Assembly: GCF_024684275.1 (NCBI RefSeq) | Contig: NZ_JAIKXF010000034.1 | Span: forward strand, 1 to 7,747 | From: Ruminococcus sp. | GTDB taxonomy: Bacteria; Bacillota_A; Clostridia; Oscillospirales; Ruminococcaceae | Reading direction: 5' to 3' | Length of the DNA: 7,747 bases | Notes under the pieces: model-generated | Databases searched by the model: none | The model's input: only the letters and a program-made list of their open reading frames with translations | Told to the model about the DNA's origin: nothing | Shown: in pieces, positions 5,160 to 7,747 of the stretch | Numbering within the stretch: position 1 is the first letter of the stretch | How the letters are laid out: every line of letters starts with the position of its first letter | Program-made: the position numbers and the translations under genes

Positions 5160-5445
5160 AAACTTTGCTTTTCGCTGTAAGCAATTATGACCGCAGCAAG
5201 TAGAGGACTTTTTCTATATCGAGTTTGTGGCGAAAATAGCTATTTATTTGAGTTTCCCTGCTTCCTATCCACAGTACAGGCTGCAATAAGCGAAAGCAAG
5301 TAATTCGGAAATACACACAAATTAGCTATTTTACGTTGAATCTGGACGATGCTAAGAATTATCTCTATGCAAAGTCCACCAAACGTAGAATTCTGAACTG
5401 GCACGATATTCACGTTAATGTGTTTATCTGAATAAAACAACAGAG
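5160..5445. other. Gene-poor stretch with short coding-like debris
   Basis: No confident gene is present. On the plus strand an ATG frame at 5187-5303 gives 38 residues starting MTAASRGLFLYRV, without a ribosome binding site. A second plus frame, open from 5252 to a TGA at 5429-5431, ends in a segment with protein-like composition (about 5324-5428, NLDDAKNYLYAKSTKRR then ILNWHDIHVNVFI) but has no start. The two overlap in different frames, as would be expected of a decayed gene. I do not recognise a family. A perfect 12-bp palindrome AAATAGCTATTT lies at about 5235-5246. Confidence 0.3.
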
Positions 5446-5475
5446 TCCTCACAGTTACGGCTGTGAGGATTTTTT
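5446..5475 (+). terminator. Strong intrinsic terminator, plus strand
   Basis: TCCTCACAG (5446-5454) pairs perfectly with CTGTGAGGA (5461-5469), giving a 9-bp stem with a 6-nt loop, followed by six T residues (5470-5475). There is no T-run in the other direction. It ends plus-strand transcription, either feo read-through or a vanished gene to its left. Confidence 0.92.
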
Positions 5476-5489
5476 GTGATGGTTAAGCA

Positions 5490-5522
5490 TAAAAGTAAGC
5501 CCTGCCCCAAACGGGGCAAGGC
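5490..5522 (-). terminator. Intrinsic terminator of the ahpC-ahpF operon
   Basis: On the minus strand the arm at 5522-5513 pairs with 5508-5499 over 10 bp (one G-U) with a 4-nt loop GUUU, followed by UUACUUUUAU. It begins a few bases after the stop codon of the reductase gene. With the terminator at 5446-5475 it insulates the two convergent operons. Confidence 0.85.
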
Positions 5523-5527
5523 TCTTA

Positions 5528-7153
5528 TCATATTAACTCTAAAAGCTGATCGATATTCTTCTTTCCAAACATAGGTTTTCCGTCATTGATGATCATGCAA
5601 GGCACGCTCATAACATTATATGTTTCTCTCCACGCTGGAAAATGATTGAGATCATATACTTCTGTACTCACATTCGGGTTCAATGCAGCAATGCGCTGTG
5701 CGCTCATGACAAGCTCTGGGCACATCGTGCAGGACAGCGACACCAGAATGCGAATATCCGTTTGCTTGTTGATGCTCTGTGCCTTTGCTTTCAGCACATC
5801 ATCAAGTGGCTGACCAGGACCTGCCGCATTGTATAATCCAAGCATGAAAGAAGTAAACTCATGACCACCTGGGACTCCATGAAATGCCAAGCCCAAATAG
5901 TTTCCGTTTGAGTCACATATCTGAACCATTGGTCTGTCATCAACCGGTTCTTGATTCTCCTGTATAATGAGTTTGTCTGTCAGCTTTGCCATTTCGTACA
6001 TATAAGTCTTCAATTCAACAGACAATGCCGAATCATCTAGATACAGCTTCAACAAGAGCTGTCTTTCCATTCTTGCAAAGACAGTCTGCATTTGCTGAAT
6101 CATATCTGATGAAAACAACGTACTGTCTGTATTCGTATCTACTTTCGATTGTGAAGATACGCTTTTTGCCGCTTCAGGCTTTTGCGGAATGTGACCGGTT
6201 TTACGCTGCATGGATTGTGCGTACTTTTCAAGTTCCGTTGCAGCCAATGCCGCATCGCCAACAGCAGTAACGACCTGACGTAACGGCTTTACACATACAT
6301 CACCGGCAGCATACAAACCGGGGATATTTGTTTTCTGTGACCTGTCGGTAATAATATACCCTTGTGAATCAAGCTCTGCAATGTCCTTGACAAGTGCCGT
6401 AGAGGGTTCGTATCCTGCAAAGACAAAGATACCGAAGGTATCATTCGTATCCGCCGTATAGGTCGTGATCTCGTCGGTTTTGTTGTTTCTATACGTGATA
6501 GTTTTTAATGAATCCTCTCCAGTCACTTCAAGCACTTCGGTATTGTAGAGGATGGTAATATCCTTGTGTTCCTTTGTCTCACGAGCAACTGCCTCGGCAC
6601 AGGTAAAATCATCTCCACGGACAAGAATAGTCACATGACTTGCATATTTTGTGAGGAATACACTTTCTTCCGCAGCAGCATAGCCGCCACCAATTACGAA
6701 TACCGGCTTCCCAGTGAAAAACTCACCATCGCAAGTCGCACAATACGCAACACCGTGTCCTCTAAATTCTGCCTCACCCTTAAAGCCAATCATTCGTGGA
6801 TGCGCTCCCGTTGCCAGCAGGATGCCAAAGCATTTCAGATTTCCCTTTGAGGTTTTTACCGTCTTAATATCGTCAGTCACATCCAGTGAACTTACCTCTG
6901 TAAGCAGGAATTCTGCTCCGAATCGTTCAGCCTGTTTGCGCATTGTGTTAGTAAGGGTATTGCCGTCGGTGTGCAAGATACCAGGATAGTTGACCACCTC
7001 GGACGTGATTGTAATCTGACCGCCGAATTTTTCTTTTTCAACGACCACAACCCTGTACCTTGCTCGTGCAAGATATAAGGCTGCTGTCAGACCGGCAGGT
7101 CCGCCACCGATGATTACAACATCATAAAGCTTTTTTTCATCTATATCCAGCAT
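5528..7153 (-). CDS. AhpF-type flavoprotein disulfide reductase with permuted domain order (541 aa)
   Basis: Reductase expected to pass electrons from NAD(P)H through FAD and disulfides to the adjacent AhpC. Residues 10-310 are a thioredoxin-reductase-like core: FAD motif GGGPAG (16-21), redox pair CATC (138-141), dinucleotide motif GGGYAAAE (155-162) and the second FAD motif YAAGDV (281-286). A Ser/Gln/Lys-rich linker (about 311-345) follows. Residues 350-541 correspond to the N-terminal double thioredoxin-fold domain of AhpF, with an inactive first fold (YLDDSALSVELK, then GVPGGHEFTSFML) and an active second fold with SLSCTMCPE (C475, C478) and SVP (516-518). In classical AhpF that domain comes first, so the order is reversed here. 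The HRRxxxR NADPH motif of thioredoxin reductase is degraded (VRGDDFT), so NADH, as in AhpF, is plausible. The start overlaps the ahpC stop by one base (TAATG); no strong ribosome binding site is seen, so coupling is likely. It may be annotated elsewhere as trxB or ahpF. Confidence 0.9.
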   Translation of the reverse strand: MLDIDEKKLYDVVIIGGGPAGLTAALYLARARYRVVVVEKEKFGGQITITSEVVNYPGILHTDGNTLTNTMRKQAERFGAEFLLTEVSSLDVTDDIKTVKTSKGNLKCFGILLATGAHPRMIGFKGEAEFRGHGVAYCATCDGEFFTGKPVFVIGGGYAAAEESVFLTKYASHVTILVRGDDFTCAEAVARETKEHKDITILYNTEVLEVTGEDSLKTITYRNNKTDEITTYTADTNDTFGIFVFAGYEPSTALVKDIAELDSQGYIITDRSQKTNIPGLYAAGDVCVKPLRQVVTAVGDAALAATELEKYAQSMQRKTGHIPQKPEAAKSVSSQSKVDTNTDSTLFSSDMIQQMQTVFARMERQLLLKLYLDDSALSVELKTYMYEMAKLTDKLIIQENQEPVDDRPMVQICDSNGNYLGLAFHGVPGGHEFTSFMLGLYNAAGPGQPLDDVLKAKAQSINKQTDIRILVSLSCTMCPELVMSAQRIAALNPNVSTEVYDLNHFPAWRETYNVMSVPCMIINDGKPMFGKKNIDQLLELI

Positions 7154-7716
7154 TACAGCATCCCCACAAGGTCAAGGCTGGGCTTGAGCGTTTCCGCACC
7201 GGGCTGCCACTTGGCTGGGCAAACCTCATCGCCGTGTTCATGAACGAACTGTAAAGCTTGTACCTTTCTAAAAAGCTCCTCTGCATTTCTTCCGACATTT
7301 CCGGCATTGACCTCATATGCCACGATCTTGCCTTCTGGATTTACCACGAAGGTGCCGCGTTCAGCCATTCCGTCCGCTTCAATCAGAACGTCGAAATCTC
7401 TGCAAAGTGCATGAGTCGGGTCTGCAAGCATCGGGTATTCAAGCTTTTTAATGCGTTCGGAGGAATCGTGCCAAGCCTTGTGAACAAAATGAGTATCCGC
7501 AGATACGGAATAGATTTCACAACCGATTTTCGTGAATTCTGCATACTTGTTCTGCAAATCTTCTAACTCTGTCGGGCAAACGAAGGTGAAATCTGCTGGA
7601 TAGAAGAAGAAAACACTCCACTTACCTATGATATCACTCTTGCTGACTTTCCTGAATTCTCCGTTCTGATATGCCTGAACAGAAAAATCGCTTACTTCCT
7701 TGTTGATCAATGACAT
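7153..7716 (-). CDS. ahpC: AhpC, typical 2-Cys peroxiredoxin (187 aa)
   Basis: Cytoplasmic peroxidase that reduces H2O2 and organic hydroperoxides. Seen: the active-site segment FYPADFTFVCPTEL with peroxidatic C47 and the supporting P40 and T44; the catalytic Arg in MAERGTFVV (R120); and the resolving Cys in EVCPAKWQPG (C166), placed as in the AhpC/Prx1 class. The length equals that of the classical enterobacterial AhpC. The start is supported by AAGGAG about 9 nt upstream of the ATG at 7714-7716. It is the first gene of an operon with the AhpF-like reductase, its presumed electron donor. The promoter must lie to the right of 7747, so control (PerR, for example) cannot be judged here. Confidence 0.96.
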   Translation of the reverse strand: MSLINKEVSDFSVQAYQNGEFRKVSKSDIIGKWSVFFFYPADFTFVCPTELEDLQNKYAEFTKIGCEIYSVSADTHFVHKAWHDSSERIKKLEYPMLADPTHALCRDFDVLIEADGMAERGTFVVNPEGKIVAYEVNAGNVGRNAEELFRKVQALQFVHEHGDEVCPAKWQPGAETLKPSLDLVGML

Positions 7717-7747
7717 TTAACATCACTCCTTGAAAAATAAAGTGCAG

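Noticed and set aside
5240..5452. Minus-strand ORF of 70 codons between the operons
   Set aside because: It has no ribosome binding site and its start lies in the plus-strand terminator stem. The plus strand has the more protein-like frame here.
1..7747. Search for tRNA, rRNA, CRISPR arrays, and complete insertion sequences
   Set aside because: I found no cloverleaf with a CCA-type end, no rRNA-like sequence, no regularly spaced repeats, and no transposase. The mobile-element evidence is limited to fragments.

Overview
The window looks like a chromosomal segment of an anaerobic, low-to-moderate GC Gram-positive bacterium of the class Clostridia. A Ruminococcus-like or other Oscillospiraceae host is my best guess. 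The grounds are strong AGGAGG ribosome binding sites, TTG and GTG starts, sigma-A style promoters, an FeoA/FeoB/FeoC operon with a Cys-rich membrane protein, and a peroxiredoxin with a dedicated flavoprotein reductase. The genus is inference; there is no rRNA or other marker.

Layout. (1) Positions 15-1220, minus strand: a cation/proton antiporter of the Na+/H+ exchanger superfamily. Its promoter (1345-1373) is near consensus. The transcript would begin with a leader of about 117 nt that ends in a 17-bp intrinsic terminator placed before the ribosome binding site, which is the layout of an attenuator or riboswitch. A second minus-strand promoter lies further upstream (1483-1511). (2) Positions 1380-2130 are a patchwork: a 27-codon plus-strand ORF with a phage-tail-like N-terminus, an unrecognised 137-codon minus-strand ORF that looks 5'-truncated, an orphan terminator next to its start, and inverted repeats upstream of the next promoter. 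(3) Positions 2128-5128, plus strand: a four-gene ferrous iron uptake operon. The genes overlap: a membrane-anchored HMA (CxxC) protein, FeoA, FeoB and a Cys-rich FeoC-like winged-helix protein. (4) Positions 5129-5527: no confident gene. There are short open stretches that look like coding debris, then two convergent terminators. (5) Positions 5528-7716, minus strand: ahpC followed by a flavoprotein disulfide reductase that is AhpF with its domains in reverse order (reductase core first, AhpF N-terminal-like double thioredoxin fold last).

How the genes fit together: Fe(II) import and peroxide removal are complementary, because imported Fe(II) makes peroxide more dangerous. The two operons converge, are separated by terminators, and share no visible regulatory site. 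The antiporter is an independent unit for cation or pH homeostasis. The observations most worth a second look are the attenuator-type leader of the antiporter gene, the domain-swapped AhpF, the HMA fusion heading the feo operon with a divergent FeoB, and the scarred region 1380-2000.
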